Of a stretch of DNA of 64,000 bases, positions 63,724-64,000 are shown piece after piece. The position numbers and the translations under genes are program-made. Origin of the DNA: Algoriphagus iocasae (lineage in GTDB: Bacteria; Bacteroidota; Bacteroidia; Cytophagales; Cyclobacteriaceae); the NCBI RefSeq assembly GCF_014206875.1, contig NZ_JACIJO010000002.1, forward strand, positions 372,001 to 436,000, in the 5' to 3' direction. Within the stretch, counting starts at the first letter, position 1; every line of letters starts with the position of its first letter. The notes beneath the pieces were generated by a model. The model did no database searches and was not told the DNA's origin. It was given only the letters and a program-made list of their open reading frames with translations.

Positions 63724-64000
63724 TTATTGATCTTGGAATTTTATGCCCATCAATTCCATGAGTTTATGTGCGTTGAAACTCGGACATGGGCCTTGCTTTA
63801 ATTTATAATCAAAGTTGATGGTATCGTCCAATATCTCCGAATGAAAACTCCGGTTTTCTACTACTTCAATTTTGCCTTCCAATGCTGATAATTCAATGTC
63901 ATGGGTACTCACTATTCCAAAGCCCGGCGTTTTGGCAACTTGTCGGATCAGTGCCTCACTGCCGGCAATCCTGTCTTCAGTGTTGGTTCCTTTGAGAATC
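63724..64000 (-). CDS. MutS-family DNA mismatch repair protein, C-terminal end only
   Basis: The frame is open from the window end to a stop at 63724 and encodes about 92 residues. ILKGTNTEDRIAGSEALIRQ at the start and GIVSTHDIELSAL next are the ABC-ATPase signature-side and H-loop (THD) motifs of MutS ATPases. FDYKLKQGPCPSFNAHKLME is the typical MutS-type end. It is probably a Bacteroidota MutS-family protein of the short type (membrane-associated MutS-like) rather than MutS1, but only the tail is seen. Confidence 0.85.
   Translation of the reverse strand, partial: ILKGTNTEDRIAGSEALIRQVAKTPGFGIVSTHDIELSALEGKIEVVENRSFHSEILDDTINFDYKLKQGPCPSFNAHKLMELMGIKFQDQ

Overview
The window is about 64 kb of a moderately AT-rich bacterial chromosome from the phylum Bacteroidota, most likely the order Cytophagales and probably a marine or soil Cyclobacteriaceae relative such as Algoriphagus; the genus is an inference. 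The signs are three secreted proteins with C-terminal type IX secretion (T9SS) sorting domains, Rho with a long disordered insertion, a TonB-dependent receptor with a carboxypeptidase-like domain, tandem DUF481 proteins, promoters of the TTTG-N(19-23)-TAnnTTTG type, and many Bacteroidota-only families (DUF3127, DUF4105, PycTM/DUF5706). Replication, repair and metabolic genes dominate. I see no phage, integrase, IS element or CRISPR array.

Layout. 1-6050: an HD phosphohydrolase (cut by the window edge) and a Pycsar-type membrane effector, a conserved unknown, then ferredoxin-tdk-recO and rho. 6270-18050: three large exported proteins, two being T9SS cargo with a shared C-terminal module and one an LVIVD-propeller lipoprotein; the 2155-residue protein carries four nearly identical 264-bp tandem repeats. 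18117-22469: an AsmA-like giant membrane-anchored protein. 22470-23573: a protein-free stretch with two minus-strand tRNA-like genes. 23574-29517: rluD-like, a PLP-dependent deaminase or desulfhydrase, AlbA_2, uvrB and a DUF4105 protein. 29562-35127: another T9SS protein, a GntP permease, a RidA protein and an MltF-like lytic transglycosylase. 35264-41560: a complete tripartite RND efflux operon with an alpha/beta hydrolase upstream. 41711-47194: two DUF481 proteins and an Oar-like TonB receptor. 47538-51958: lysoplasmalogenase, DUF3820, aspS and an M23 peptidase. 52106-56546: a metal (probably copper) handling operon of MbnP and two diheme peroxidases. 56627-64000: an OmpA remnant, an aldehyde dehydrogenase, an esterase, an ECF sigma factor, DUF3127, purEK and a MutS-family end.

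The most striking item is the pair of tRNA-like genes. Each folds as a class II cloverleaf with a Leu-like D arm and an anticodon loop reading GUC. G73, G2-C71, G34-U35-C36 and C38, all known aspartate identity elements, are present. The variable arms are 80 and 56 nt, against roughly 10-23 nt in normal class II tRNAs. The two scaffolds are the same except for one compensatory base-pair change at the base of the variable arm, while the arm interiors differ almost completely apart from a shared 12-nt block. Each unit has its own Bacteroidota-type promoter and intrinsic terminator. This looks like a constant tRNA scaffold presenting a variable RNA insert. I know of no description of it.

Second in interest is the MbnP/diheme peroxidase operon, which has no methanobactin precursor gene and so suggests a stand-alone copper acquisition or sensing role. 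Third is the split Pycsar effector/HD pair at the left edge.
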